Part shown: piece after piece, positions 39,929 to 48,889 of the stretch
Layout: each line of letters begins with the position of its first letter
Position numbering within the stretch: the first letter of the stretch is position 1
NCBI GenBank assembly: GCA_023418595.1
Contig: JAEZZI010000003.1
Location: forward strand, 62,001 to 126,000
DNA: 64,000 bases
Source of the DNA: Pseudomonadota bacterium
GTDB taxonomy: Bacteria > Pseudomonadota > Alphaproteobacteria > Sphingomonadales > Sphingomonadaceae
Direction of reading: 5' to 3'
Program-made: the position numbers and the translations under genes
Notes under the pieces: model-generated
Databases searched by the model: none
What the model was told of the DNA's origin: nothing
Seen by the model: only the letters and a program-made list of their open reading frames with translations

Positions 39929-41614
39929 ATGAAGGTCATCACGCAGATGCTTCGCGATCCATCGACCAAATACCGCGCCTTCCCGCCCGTGAATCTGCCC
40001 GACAGGCAATGGCCGTCGCAGGTCATCTCGAAGCCGCCGCGCTGGCTGTCGACCGATCTGCGCGACGGCAATCAGGCGCTGATCGACCCCATGGATGGTG
40101 AAAAGAAGCGCCGCTTCTTCGACTTGCTGGTCAAGGTCGGGCTGAAGGAAATCGAGGTGGGCTTTCCGAGCGCGGGCGCGACCGAATTCGACTTTATCTC
40201 CGGCCTGGTGCGATCGGGCGCGGTGCCCGACGACGTGACGGTGCAAGTGCTTACCCAGTCGCGCCGCGACCTGATCGAGACCAGCTTCGCCAGTCTGGAC
40301 GGCGCGCGCGCCGCAATCGTCCACCTTTATAACGCGGTATCCCCCGCATGGCGGCGCATCGTGTTCGGCATGAGCCGCGACGAGGTGCGCGAGATCGCGG
40401 TGACGGGCGCCAAGGTGATGCGCGACGAAGCGGCGAAACGCCCCGCCACCGACTGGCATTTCCAATACTCGCCGGAAACCTTTTCGACCGCCGAACTCGA
40501 TTTCAGCCTGGAAGTATGTTCGGCGGTGATGGACGTGCTCCGCCCCACACCCGAACGCCCGATCATCTTCAACCTGCCCGCGACGGTCGAATGCGCGACG
40601 CCCAACGTCTATGCCGACCAGATCGAATATTTCTGCCGCAACGTGCCCAACCGGGAGAGCGTCGTGGTCAGCCTCCACACGCATAACGACCGTGGCACCG
40701 GCGTCGCCGCGGCCGAACTGGGCATGATGGCAGGCGCCGACCGGGTCGAAGGGTGCCTGCTCGGCAATGGCGAGCGGACCGGCAATTGCGACCTCGTGAC
40801 CGTCGCGCTCAACATGTACACTCAGGGGATCGACCCGAAGCTCGACCTGTCGGACATCGATGCGGTGGTGAATACGGTTACCTATTGCACCAACCTGCCC
40901 GTGCATCCGCGCACGCCCTATGCCGGCGATCTGGTGTTCACCGCGTTCTCAGGCAGTCATCAGGATGCGATCAAGAAGGGGTTTGCGGCGCAGGCCGCGC
41001 GCAACGACGATCTTTGGGAAGTCCCCTACCTGCCGATCGACCCCGCCGATCTGGGCCGCAGCTACGAAGCGGTGATCCGCGTCAATTCGCAGTCGGGCAA
41101 GGGCGGGGTCGCCTGGGTGATCGAACAGGACAAGGGGCTGAAACTGCCCAAGCGGATGCAGGCTGATTTCAGCCGGCACGTTCAGGCGCTGGCCGACCGC
41201 ACCAGCCGCGAACTCGACGCCGGGGACATCTGGCGTTGCTTTGCCGACACCTATGCGCTCGAAGGCCCGCAGCGTTTCGCGCTTGAGGCGTATGACGAAA
41301 CCCGCGCGCCGAACGGCGACCGCATCTTTGCCGGCCATATCAGCGTGGACGGCGCGGCGCAGAGCGTGTCGGGGCGCGGCAACGGGCTGATCTCCAGCGT
41401 GATCGACGGGCTTGGTCAGGCGTGCGGGATCGAACTGGACGTCACCGATTACCACGAACACGCGATCGGGGCCGGGTCGGACGCACAGGCTGCTGCTTAT
41501 GTGGAATGCCGGACCGGCGACGGGCGCACGGTCTGGGGCGTCGGAATCGACGCCGATGTCGCGACCGCCAGCGTGCGTGCGGTGCTGAGCGCGGCAAACG
41601 GGGTTGGGGGCTAG
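39929..41614 (+). CDS. leuA: 2-isopropylmalate synthase (type II)
   Basis: Condenses acetyl-CoA with 2-oxoisovalerate, the first dedicated leucine step. The 561-residue protein resembles the LeuA type found in actinobacteria and many proteobacteria: KPPRWLSTDLRDGNQALIDPM at the start, ERTGNCDLV, VSLHTHNDRGTGVA with metal-binding histidines, and a C-terminal regulatory LeuA dimer domain (last 130 residues). Start at ATG 39929. It is preceded by a leader peptide rich in leucine codons, so expression should respond to leucine. It ends at a family B repeat. Confidence 0.96.
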   Translation: MKVITQMLRDPSTKYRAFPPVNLPDRQWPSQVISKPPRWLSTDLRDGNQALIDPMDGEKKRRFFDLLVKVGLKEIEVGFPSAGATEFDFISGLVRSGAVPDDVTVQVLTQSRRDLIETSFASLDGARAAIVHLYNAVSPAWRRIVFGMSRDEVREIAVTGAKVMRDEAAKRPATDWHFQYSPETFSTAELDFSLEVCSAVMDVLRPTPERPIIFNLPATVECATPNVYADQIEYFCRNVPNRESVVVSLHTHNDRGTGVAAAELGMMAGADRVEGCLLGNGERTGNCDLVTVALNMYTQGIDPKLDLSDIDAVVNTVTYCTNLPVHPRTPYAGDLVFTAFSGSHQDAIKKGFAAQAARNDDLWEVPYLPIDPADLGRSYEAVIRVNSQSGKGGVAWVIEQDKGLKLPKRMQADFSRHVQALADRTSRELDAGDIWRCFADTYALEGPQRFALEAYDETRAPNGDRIFAGHISVDGAAQSVSGRGNGLISSVIDGLGQACGIELDVTDYHEHAIGAGSDAQAAAYVECRTGDGRTVWGVGIDADVATASVRAVLSAANGVGG

Positions 41615-41635
41615 TCGCTTCCCCTAAACCAGGCC

Positions 41636-41741
41636 GTCACCCCGGACCTGTTCCGGGGTCCACCGGGCGGCGGGCATAGCGCAGGCGGATCAAAGGGTTG
41701 CGCAAGCGGCTTAGTGGACCCCGGAACAAGTCCGGGGTGAC
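41636..41741. repeat. palindromic repeat family B, copy 5
   Basis: Facing GTCACCCCGGACCTGTTCCG and matching right arm, spacer containing GCGCAAGCGGCTTAG. It fills the gap between leuA and the convergent SDR gene. Confidence 0.87.
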
Positions 41742-41757
41742 AGTTGGACGACGCTCG

Positions 41758-42513
41758 CTACCGCTCCAGATTGACGAAATCGCGCTCAAAACTCGTCATG
41801 TGCGCGCCGCCATCGACGAAGATCGTCTGCCCGGTGGTCGCTTCGGCCCGCGCGAGGAACAGCACCGCCTCCGCGACTTCCTCAGCCTGCGGGAGGCGCG
41901 ACAACGGCATTCGCGCGGCCAGCCGCTCGGTCTGCGCGGCGTCGTAGTCGTCGGTCACGATGGTCAGCCCCGGCGCGACCGCATTCACCCGAATCGCAGG
42001 CGCCAGGTCGCGCGCGGCAATGCGAGTCAGCCCGGCCAGCGCGTGTTTCGACAGGCTGTAGGCAAGCTGGTCGCCATGCGGCTGGGCAATGCGCTGGTCG
42101 AGGATGTTGACGATGCCCCGCCCCTCCCCGCCGCTCGCTGCGAACGCCTGGATCAGCAGCGCGGGCGCAGCGCAGTTGACCGTATAATGGTCCATCAGCG
42201 CGGCATGGGTGGTGTCGGCCAGCCGGTCCTGCCCGAAGATCGACGCGCTGTTGACCAGCAGGTCCGGTGCGCGACCGAAATGCGCCGTCACCGCCGCCAT
42301 CAGCCGCGCAGGCGCTTGCGCGTCGCCGAAATCGGCGGCGAACCCCGCCCATTGCGCTCCTGCCGCCTCGAACGCCTTGGCCAGCCCCGCTTCGGGGTCG
42401 GCATCCTGACTGCCGTGGATCGCAACGTCATATCCCGCCGAAGCCAGCGTGCGCGCGATTGCCGCGCCCAGTCGCCGATGGCCGCCGGTGACCAGCGCCA
42501 GCCGGCGCGTCAC
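41758..42513 (-). CDS. folM: SDR-family reductase, FolM/pteridine-reductase-like
   Basis: A 251-residue short-chain dehydrogenase. The NADPH motif is TGGHRRLG (residues about 9-16), of the TGxxxRxG form used by pteridine reductases; VNSASIF follows, and the catalytic Tyr/Lys are in AYSLSKHAL. Its GTG start overlaps the TGA of folE (GTGA), so it is translated with GTP cyclohydrolase I. In E. coli FolM is dihydromonapterin reductase. This neighbourhood supports a pterin substrate, but that remains an inference. Confidence 0.82.
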   Translation of the reverse strand: MTRRLALVTGGHRRLGAAIARTLASAGYDVAIHGSQDADPEAGLAKAFEAAGAQWAGFAADFGDAQAPARLMAAVTAHFGRAPDLLVNSASIFGQDRLADTTHAALMDHYTVNCAAPALLIQAFAASGGEGRGIVNILDQRIAQPHGDQLAYSLSKHALAGLTRIAARDLAPAIRVNAVAPGLTIVTDDYDAAQTERLAARMPLSRLPQAEEVAEAVLFLARAEATTGQTIFVDGGAHMTSFERDFVNLER

Positions 42514-43133
42514 GCCAGCCCCATCAGCTTCATCACCTCGTCGCGGCTGCGTTCGTCGTCGCGGAACACGCCCATCATCCGGCTGGTCCGCATCGTGACG
42601 CCCGGCGTCCGCACTCCGCGCGCGGTCATGCAGGCGTGGGTGGCGTCGATCACCACCGCCACGCCTTGCGGGCGCAGATGCTCCCAGATGCAATCGGCGA
42701 CTTCCGCCGTCAGCCGTTCCTGCACCTGCAACCGCCGCGCAAAGCCGTGGAGCACCCGCGCCAGCTTCGAAATGCCGACGACGTGGTTCTTCGGCAGATA
42801 GGCGATATGCGCCTTGCCAATGATCGGCGCCATGTGATGCTCGCAATGCGACTGGAACGGAATGTCCTTCAGCAGCACGATTTCGTCATAGCCGCCGACT
42901 TCCTCGAACACACGCGACAGATGCGCGGCGGGATCGTCCTGATAACCCTGGCAATATTCGCGCCACGCCTTTGCCACCCGGCGCGGCGTATCGACCAGGC
43001 CTTCGCGAGTCGGATCGTCGCCGGTCCAGCGGATCAGCGTGCGGATCGCGTCGGTCACCTCGTCGGGAATTGCGTCCGGCGCGGCGGGTGGCACCGTTTC
43101 GGTGACCGTGGTTCCCGGCAGAATTTCCGACAT
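42510..43133 (-). CDS. folE: GTP cyclohydrolase I
   Basis: First step of folate and pterin synthesis, making dihydroneopterin triphosphate. The 207-residue protein has the zinc motif SHCEHHMAPIIGKAHIAYLP, RVAKAWREYCQGYQ, and QERLTAEVADCIW; the acting histidine and cysteine of the zinc site are all present. It is followed by an overlapping pteridine-reductase-like gene on the same strand. The start at ATG 43133 gives an N-terminal tail of about 20 less conserved residues. Confidence 0.97.
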   Translation of the reverse strand: MSEILPGTTVTETVPPAAPDAIPDEVTDAIRTLIRWTGDDPTREGLVDTPRRVAKAWREYCQGYQDDPAAHLSRVFEEVGGYDEIVLLKDIPFQSHCEHHMAPIIGKAHIAYLPKNHVVGISKLARVLHGFARRLQVQERLTAEVADCIWEHLRPQGVAVVIDATHACMTARGVRTPGVTMRTSRMMGVFRDDERSRDEVMKLMGLA

Positions 43134-43355
43134 CGACTATCCCCTGATCCAGCAGCACTCAAATTGACGCTACGGCACACTCAATTCGCTGTGACGCAGC
43201 ATCCAACATCGGGTCGATGCAAGCGCGCCACAAGTCCCGATAATCGGCGGCAATCCTAGCTTTATGCGATTGACGCAAGCGGAAACGGCAGCTTAATCCT
43301 CGTCAAAACCGCTGCACAAGGCGGACGCCATACGGACCACGGGGAGGATACCGGC

Positions 43356-46037
43356 ATGAAGAAATTCCACCTGCTTGCAGCGACCGCACTGACGATCTCA
43401 ATCGCGTCGCCCGCGTTCGCACAGGATGCGACCGTTCCTGCCGTGCCGCAGGAAAGCGAGTTCACCAGCGCCAACGACATCGTCGTCACCGCCACGCGCC
43501 GCGACGAAACCGTCCAGGATGTGCCGATCGCGATCACCGCCGTTGGCACCGAATTGCTCGAAAATGCAGGCGTTCAGGACATTCGCGGGCTGGAACAGCT
43601 TGCCCCCTCGCTGCAAAGTTCGACCGGCCAGTCGTCGGCGACCGGCACCACCCTCTATCTGCGCGGCATCACCACCGCAGGGGACAATCCCGGGTTCGAA
43701 CCCGCGGTCGGTGTGTTCATCGACGGCGTCTATCGCGCCCGCGCGGGCGTCGCCGTGTCCGAGCTGCCCGAGCTGGAGCGTGTCGAAATCCTGCGCGGGC
43801 CGCAGGGCACGCTGTTCGGCCGCAACACGTCGGCAGGCGCGCTGTCGATCTTTACCGCACGTCCCTCGTTCGAGGCCGCCGGCTATGTCGAGGGCAGCTA
43901 CGGCAATTACGACGCCTGGGAACTGAAGGGCGCGATCACCGGGCCGGTCAGCGAACAGATCGCGCTTCGCCTCGATGCGGGGATGCGCAAGCGTGACGGC
44001 TATATCGAGGATGTGAACGCCGATCGCGCGTTCAACGATGTCGACCGCTGGTATGTCCGCGGCCAGGCGCTGATCGATACCGGCGACCTCACCTTCCGCC
44101 TGATCGGCGATTATTACGAAACCGACGAGCAATGCTGCGGCGCGGTCAGCGCGGTGCGCGGGGCGTTCGCTCCGGCGATCGAGGCGATCGCCGCGGCGCA
44201 GGGGCTGGACGGCCTTTATCAGGGCGAAAACCGCAACATCATCTTCCCGACCGGCTCGGCCACGACGCTCAACGCCAGCACGCTGCCGCTCGAACGGCGC
44301 ATGGCCGCGTCGCCCAACCGCGATTTCGGCGAAGCCGTGCGCGACTGGGGTGTGTCGGGCGAACTCAACTATGACTTCGGCGATGTCTCGCTGACCTCGA
44401 TCACCGCCTATCGCAACTGGCGCGTGCTCCGGAACCAGGACGTCGACTTCGCGGGGATCGATCGCGCCTATCGCGACGGCTATCGCAACGGGCTGGAAAA
44501 CTTCACGCAGGAATTGCGTTTCCAGGGATCGGCGTTCGGCGGTGTGCTCGACTGGCTGGTCGGCGGCTTCTATCTCAACGAAAAGAACTCGCTGTTCGAT
44601 ACGGTGCGGATCGGCAACGACGGCAACCGCTATGTCGATACCGTGCTGAACGGCGCGACCCGTTCGGCATTGCTGCCGACCGGCGCGCAGTTCTTCGGCT
44701 CGCTGGGTCCGACGGTGCCGCTGTTCGGCCAGGTGCTGCTCGCGCAGAACCCGATCGTCGCCCCGCCGCCTGCCGCCGGCCTTCCGCCGATCCGTCTGCA
44801 ACAGATCGCGCCTCCGGGATCGCCGCTGTTCGCTTTGCTCAACAGCCCGCTTCCCGGTGCGCAGCCGGGCCAAGGCAACAGCAACGATTACCGGGTGAAG
44901 ACCAACGCCTTCGCGCTGTTCACGCACAACATCATCAACATCACCGAAAATCTGTCGCTGACGCTGGGTGCGCGCCTGAACCACGAAAAGAAGGAGATGG
45001 ACACCACCATCAGCAACAACCTCGGCAGTTGCGGCTTCTTCGAACAGGTGCGCGCAGGCAACCCGGCTGCATTGACGTATGCTGCCCTAATCCGCGGTGC
45101 GACCCCGGCAGACCCAGGCCTTCTGTTCAACAACCTGTTCCTGCTCAGCTGCAACCCGGCGGTAAACACCGAATTCAACGGCAACTACACCGACGAATTC
45201 GACGAGACCAAGGTCACGGGCACGGCCAAGCTGGCCTACAAGGTCAATCGCGATATCCTGATCTACGGCGGCTATGACCGCGGCTATAAATCGGGCGGCT
45301 ACAACATGGACCAGGCGACGTTCCAGTCGGTCCTGCTGGGCGGCACTCCGGCGACGGGATCGGACCTGCGTTTCGGTTCGGAAAGCGTCGATGCCTATGA
45401 GATCGGCATCAAGACCAGCATCACGCCGCAGTTCACGCTGAACGTCGCGGGGTTCTATCAGAAGTTCAAGGATCTTCAGTCGCTGGTGTTCAGCGGCAAC
45501 AACTTCGTCGTCCAGAATGTCGACAGCACGACCAGCAAGGGGATCGAGGTCGAATCGATCATCCAGCCGGTGCGCGAGCTGATCTTCCGCCTGGGCTACA
45601 GCTATATCGACGCCAAATATGATGCCGACAATAACTTCGCCGGCACCCCGCTCCAGGGTCAGGAAGGGCTGCGGTTGCAGAACCAGCCGCTCCATACCAT
45701 CGGCATCGCCGGCACCTGGACCCCGCCGCTCACCTCGACGCTGAACGGGCTGATCCATGTCGACATGCGCTACAACAGCGAAGTCAACATTCCGTCGAGC
45801 AACCCCGATCCCGTCACGGGCCGGACCGTGTTGTTCAACCAGGGTTATCCGCTGGTCGGCGCGCGCATCGGCGTTCAGACCGCTGACCGGTCGAAGAGCC
45901 TGGAGTTCTTCGTCGAAAACCTGACCAACCAATATTACCACGTCACCGGCTTTGCAGTGCCCGAACAGACCGGCAATTTCGCCGCCTATCCCGGCCAGCC
46001 TCGCTTCTACGGCGTAAAGGCACGCTTCGGTTTCTGA
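43356..46037 (+). CDS. TonB-dependent outer-membrane receptor
   Basis: An 893-residue outer-membrane receptor. The signal peptide ends at SPAFAQ (about residue 23). The plug domain starts at NDIVVTATRRDETVQDVPIA, with TLYLRGI and VERVEILRGPQGTLFGRNTSAGA, and the barrel ends with the C-terminal Phe (VKARFGF) needed for BAM insertion. Such receptors are very numerous in sphingomonads. The substrate cannot be read from sequence, and no transporter, regulator or enzyme gene sits beside it. A terminator lies behind it. Confidence 0.93.
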   Translation: MKKFHLLAATALTISIASPAFAQDATVPAVPQESEFTSANDIVVTATRRDETVQDVPIAITAVGTELLENAGVQDIRGLEQLAPSLQSSTGQSSATGTTLYLRGITTAGDNPGFEPAVGVFIDGVYRARAGVAVSELPELERVEILRGPQGTLFGRNTSAGALSIFTARPSFEAAGYVEGSYGNYDAWELKGAITGPVSEQIALRLDAGMRKRDGYIEDVNADRAFNDVDRWYVRGQALIDTGDLTFRLIGDYYETDEQCCGAVSAVRGAFAPAIEAIAAAQGLDGLYQGENRNIIFPTGSATTLNASTLPLERRMAASPNRDFGEAVRDWGVSGELNYDFGDVSLTSITAYRNWRVLRNQDVDFAGIDRAYRDGYRNGLENFTQELRFQGSAFGGVLDWLVGGFYLNEKNSLFDTVRIGNDGNRYVDTVLNGATRSALLPTGAQFFGSLGPTVPLFGQVLLAQNPIVAPPPAAGLPPIRLQQIAPPGSPLFALLNSPLPGAQPGQGNSNDYRVKTNAFALFTHNIINITENLSLTLGARLNHEKKEMDTTISNNLGSCGFFEQVRAGNPAALTYAALIRGATPADPGLLFNNLFLLSCNPAVNTEFNGNYTDEFDETKVTGTAKLAYKVNRDILIYGGYDRGYKSGGYNMDQATFQSVLLGGTPATGSDLRFGSESVDAYEIGIKTSITPQFTLNVAGFYQKFKDLQSLVFSGNNFVVQNVDSTTSKGIEVESIIQPVRELIFRLGYSYIDAKYDADNNFAGTPLQGQEGLRLQNQPLHTIGIAGTWTPPLTSTLNGLIHVDMRYNSEVNIPSSNPDPVTGRTVLFNQGYPLVGARIGVQTADRSKSLEFFVENLTNQYYHVTGFAVPEQTGNFAAYPGQPRFYGVKARFGF

Positions 46038-46069
46038 CACCAGGCCAACACGGTCGGGTCGCGACAAGG

Positions 46070-46102
46070 GCGCCGTCGGGGGACACCCCGGCGGCGCTTT
46101 TT
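46070..46102 (+). terminator. intrinsic terminator of the TonB receptor gene
   Basis: Stem GCGCCGTCGGGG with CCCCGGCGGCGC around a short loop, followed by five T. It ends 33 bases after the receptor stop codon and fits a strong Rho-independent terminator. Confidence 0.85.
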
Positions 46103-46224
46103 CGCGCGGTTCTTTTTCCCGACTCTTGATCCTGTTGATCGACAGAATTTCAAAGATCGATGATGATGCGTAACGAATCGCGCCCCTCGGGGACGTGATG
46201 CGAACGGCCTATGGGGGGCCAGTC

Positions 46225-46494
46225 ATGTTGCGGTCGAATGGCAATGACGAACCGGCGCGCGGATCCGCGGTGACCGTCCGCGCATCCGACGCGCTGGCGG
46301 CGATCGTCGGCGATGCGCCGCTGACCCGGGCGGAGGCGACCAGCCGCGTGTGGGACTATATCCGCACCAACGGGCTTCAGGATCCCAACGACAAGCGCCA
46401 GATCGTCGCGGATGAAGCGCTGGCGAGGGTGTTCGGCACCGACCGCGCCAGCATGTTCGATATCCCGCGCCATCTGAACGCGCACCTGCGCTGA
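46225..46494 (+). CDS. SWIB/MDM2-domain protein
   Basis: An 89-residue protein almost filled by a SWIB/MDM2-like domain: VRASDALAAIVGDAPLTRAEA, then VWDYIRTNGLQDPNDKRQI, and MFDIPRHLNAHL. The fold is best known in eukaryotic chromatin remodellers; small bacterial versions occur in chlamydiae and some alphaproteobacteria, where the role is unclear, possibly DNA or topoisomerase binding. I chose ATG 46225 (GGGGGG six bases before); ATG 46198 or GTG 46195 would add nine or ten residues. The gene is followed by the convergent tRNA genes. Confidence 0.87.
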   Translation: MLRSNGNDEPARGSAVTVRASDALAAIVGDAPLTRAEATSRVWDYIRTNGLQDPNDKRQIVADEALARVFGTDRASMFDIPRHLNAHLR

Positions 46495-46520
46495 TCGCCG
46501 CGCGCGCGGGCGGTCTTACG

Positions 46521-46597
46521 TGGTGACCCCGACTGGATTCGAACCAGTGGCCCCCGGATTAGGAATCCGATGCTCTATCCTGCTGAGCTACGGGGCC
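46521..46597 (-). tRNA. tRNA-Arg (anticodon CCT)
   Basis: A 77-base cloverleaf on the minus strand: acceptor GGCCCCG with CGGGGTC (one G-U pair), D arm AGCTCAGCAGGATAGAGC, anticodon loop TTCCTAA, T arm GTTCGAATC, and an encoded CCA. It reads AGG codons. Confidence 0.95.
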
Positions 46598-46674
46598 GCG
46601 CACGCGGCACTTGTGTCGTCGCAGAGCCGCGCAGGGTCAAGGGCTTCCGCGTGCCGATTGATCGAAAAGGAACC

Positions 46675-46749
46675 TGGCTGGGGCGGCAGGGATCGAACCT
46701 GCGAATGGCGGCATCAAAAGCCGCTGCCTTACCGCTTGGCGACGCCCCA
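46675..46749 (-). tRNA. tRNA-Gln (anticodon TTG)
   Basis: A 75-base cloverleaf: acceptor TGGGGCG with CGCCCCA, anticodon loop CTTTTGA (anticodon TTG), T arm GTTCGATCC, encoded CCA. The U1-A72 pair at the acceptor end is a known feature of tRNA-Gln, and its glutaminylation here would use GatCAB encoded at 18-21 kb. Confidence 0.95.
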
Positions 46750-46811
46750 GCAGGGTCCGGCGCTTATAGCGGCCCCTTCGCATGATGGAAGGGGGCGTGA
46801 GCGCGCTTCGC

Positions 46812-47903
46812 CTAAAAAAGCCGTTCGACCCAGCCGTGGGGATCCGCCGCTTCGCCGCGCTGGATCGCGACGAGCTGGTCGCGCAGCCGCGTCGTGACCT
46901 CGCCGGGGCCGCCATTGCCGATCGAAAAGGTCCAGCCGGGGGCGGACACCTTGCCCACCGGGGTCACCACCGCCGCGGTGCCGCAGGCAAAGGTCTCGCG
47001 AAGCGCGCCGCTTTCGGCATCCGCTTTCCACTGGTCGATGGCATAGCGTTCCTCGCGCACGGTCATCCCTGCGTCGCGCGCCAGTTGGATCACCGAATCG
47101 CGGGTGATGCCGGGCAATATGGTGCCCGAAAGAGGCGGAGTGACCATCGAACCGTCGTCCATCACGAAGAACAGGTTCATACCGCCCAGTTCCTCGACCC
47201 AGCGATGTTCGGCGGCGTCGAGGAACACGACCTGGTCGTATCCGCCCGCGATCGCCTCCGACTGGGGCAGCAGGCTCGCGGCGTAATTGCCGCCGCACTT
47301 GGCAGCACCGGTCCCGCCGGGCGCGGCGCGGCTGTAGTCCTGAGACACCCACAGCGAAATCGACGGTGCCCCGCCCTTGAAATAGGCGCCGACCGGCGAT
47401 GCAATGACCATATAGAGATATTCGGATGCTGGCTTCACCCCCAGGAACACCTCGCTCGCGAACATGAAGGGGCGCAGATAGAGCGCCCCGCCCTCGACAT
47501 GCGGAATCCAGTCGGCATCCGCCTTCACCAGCGCACGCACCGATTCGAGGAACAGGTCTTCGGGCAGTTCGGCCATCGCCATCCGCCGCGCGGATTCCTG
47601 GAACCGCCGCGCATTGGCGTCCGCCCGGAACAGCGCCGCGCCACCATCGGGCAGGCGATAGGCCTTCATCCCTTCGAAAATCTCCTGCGCATAATGCAGC
47701 ACCGCGCAGGCCGGATCGATCTCGATCGGGCCGCGTGCGGTTACCTTCGCATCATGCCAGCCCTTGTCCGCCGAATAGCGGATCATCACCATGTGATCGG
47801 TGAAGACACGTCCGAAGCCGGGATTGGCGAGCAGCCCGTCGCGCTCCGCGTCCGAACGCGGGTTCGGATGGGTTTCGATCGCGATGGCGGGCGCGGCGGT
47901 CAT
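46812..47903 (-). CDS. ilvE: branched-chain amino-acid aminotransferase
   Basis: Interconverts branched-chain 2-oxo acids and leucine, isoleucine or valine using PLP; 363 residues, fold-type IV aminotransferase. The lysine that holds PLP is in GAAKCGGNYAASL, and the family patterns AQEIFEGMKAYR, LYLRPFMFA and VEELGGMNLFFV are present. The start is ATG 47903, with AGGA six bases upstream. It is divergent from a MarR-type regulator gene across about 80 bases, and separated from the rest of the ilv/leu genes. Confidence 0.97.
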   Translation of the reverse strand: MTAAPAIAIETHPNPRSDAERDGLLANPGFGRVFTDHMVMIRYSADKGWHDAKVTARGPIEIDPACAVLHYAQEIFEGMKAYRLPDGGAALFRADANARRFQESARRMAMAELPEDLFLESVRALVKADADWIPHVEGGALYLRPFMFASEVFLGVKPASEYLYMVIASPVGAYFKGGAPSISLWVSQDYSRAAPGGTGAAKCGGNYAASLLPQSEAIAGGYDQVVFLDAAEHRWVEELGGMNLFFVMDDGSMVTPPLSGTILPGITRDSVIQLARDAGMTVREERYAIDQWKADAESGALRETFACGTAAVVTPVGKVSAPGWTFSIGNGGPGEVTTRLRDQLVAIQRGEAADPHGWVERLF

Positions 47904-47982
47904 GGACGGTCCTCTCATGGTGCCCGGATGCGCCGGGCCGTGGCTTGCAGTGGCTTAGGGGGAGTGCCAGAACCGGTCAACA

Positions 47983-48492
47983 ATGGCCTCCCCTCCCCCC
48001 TCCGGTCCGTTGCGCGCCGCGTCGCCGCTGTTCCTGCGCGAAGCCGAAATCCGGCGCGGGATCGAGCTTTTGTTCTTCGGATCGGCGCATCTGTTCCGCG
48101 CGATCGACGACGAACTGACTGCGCAGGGGCTGGGCCGGGCGCACCAGCGCGCGCTGTATTTCATTGCGCGCAAGCCTGACCTGACCGTGGGCGAATTGCT
48201 GCACATGCTGGCGATCACCAAACAGTCGCTGGGGCGGGTGCTGAACGATCTGTCGAAACGCGGTCTGGTGACCAGTCAGCCGGGCCTGCGCGACCGGCGG
48301 CAGAAATTGCTGCGGCTGACGGCGAGCGGCACGGAACTCGAAGCGCGGCTGTACGATCGGCTGCGCGAGAAGCTGTCGAGCGCCTATGCCAGCGCGGGTC
48401 AAGGATCGGTGACGGGGTTCTGGGCCGTGCTGGAGGGGCTGGTGCCAGTAGAGGAGCGGGTCAGGATCGCCAGTCTCGGTCGCGGAATATGA
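47983..48492 (+). CDS. MarR-family transcriptional regulator
   Basis: A 169-residue winged-helix regulator. The DNA-binding region runs from LGRAHQRALYFIARKPDLTVGEL through ITKQSLGRVLNDLSKRGLVTSQPGLRDRRQKL to LRLTASG, a typical MarR wing. There is no second domain. It is divergent from ilvE, and the short space between them makes control of ilvE, or of itself, reasonable, but no operator palindrome is obvious. Effector unknown. Confidence 0.9.
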   Translation: MASPPPSGPLRAASPLFLREAEIRRGIELLFFGSAHLFRAIDDELTAQGLGRAHQRALYFIARKPDLTVGELLHMLAITKQSLGRVLNDLSKRGLVTSQPGLRDRRQKLLRLTASGTELEARLYDRLREKLSSAYASAGQGSVTGFWAVLEGLVPVEERVRIASLGRGI

Positions 48493-48889
48493 GGTGCGAG
48501 GACATGTCGCGACGGAACCGGTTGATACGCGGATTTCGCGATGGCTTTGCTGAAACGAGGCATGACCGGCTCAGTCATGGGGCAGGCATGGTCGATGGCG
48601 TGTTTGTCGGGGTGGCGGTGGTCGGGTTGGCTGATGTCGGGATAAACTCCACCCCGGCACGCTGATGACGGACACTACCTACAACAAATCCTCTCCCATC
48701 GGGGGAGGTGGCAGAGCCTCGCGCTGACGGAGGGGGTGGACCGCAAACGCTGCGTTTTCGGTTGAACGCGGGCTTATCGCGAGCACCGCCCCCCCCTGGA
48801 CACCCCCGACACAGCAAGCACCATTGGGAGCACAGCGACGGTGGGATTGCGGCTCCGGCGAGCGGCGAACGCGAGAGCCGCAACCCCGG
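48493..48889. other. 397-bp gap with one repeat and a small ORF
   Basis: Between the MarR gene and the hemerythrin gene. It holds a family G repeat (48688-48738). A 58-codon frame starts at ATG 48489, overlapping the MarR stop as ATGA, and ends at 48665; it encodes an Arg-rich start and then a short hydrophobic stretch (GMVDGVFVGVAVVGLADVG). No ribosome-binding site stands out. I do not call it as a gene. Confidence 0.5.
48688..48738. repeat. short repeat family G
   Basis: CCTCTCCCATCGGGGGAGG, then a GGCAGAGCC and GCGCTGACGGAGGGGGT stretch, with internal self-complementarity. It resembles a common alphaproteobacterial intergenic element, but only one copy is visible in this window. Confidence 0.55.

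Noticed and set aside
46195..46224. Longer SWIB protein starting at GTG 46195
   Set aside because: The start at ATG 46225 has a better-spaced purine-rich site and already includes the full domain; the longer form remains possible.
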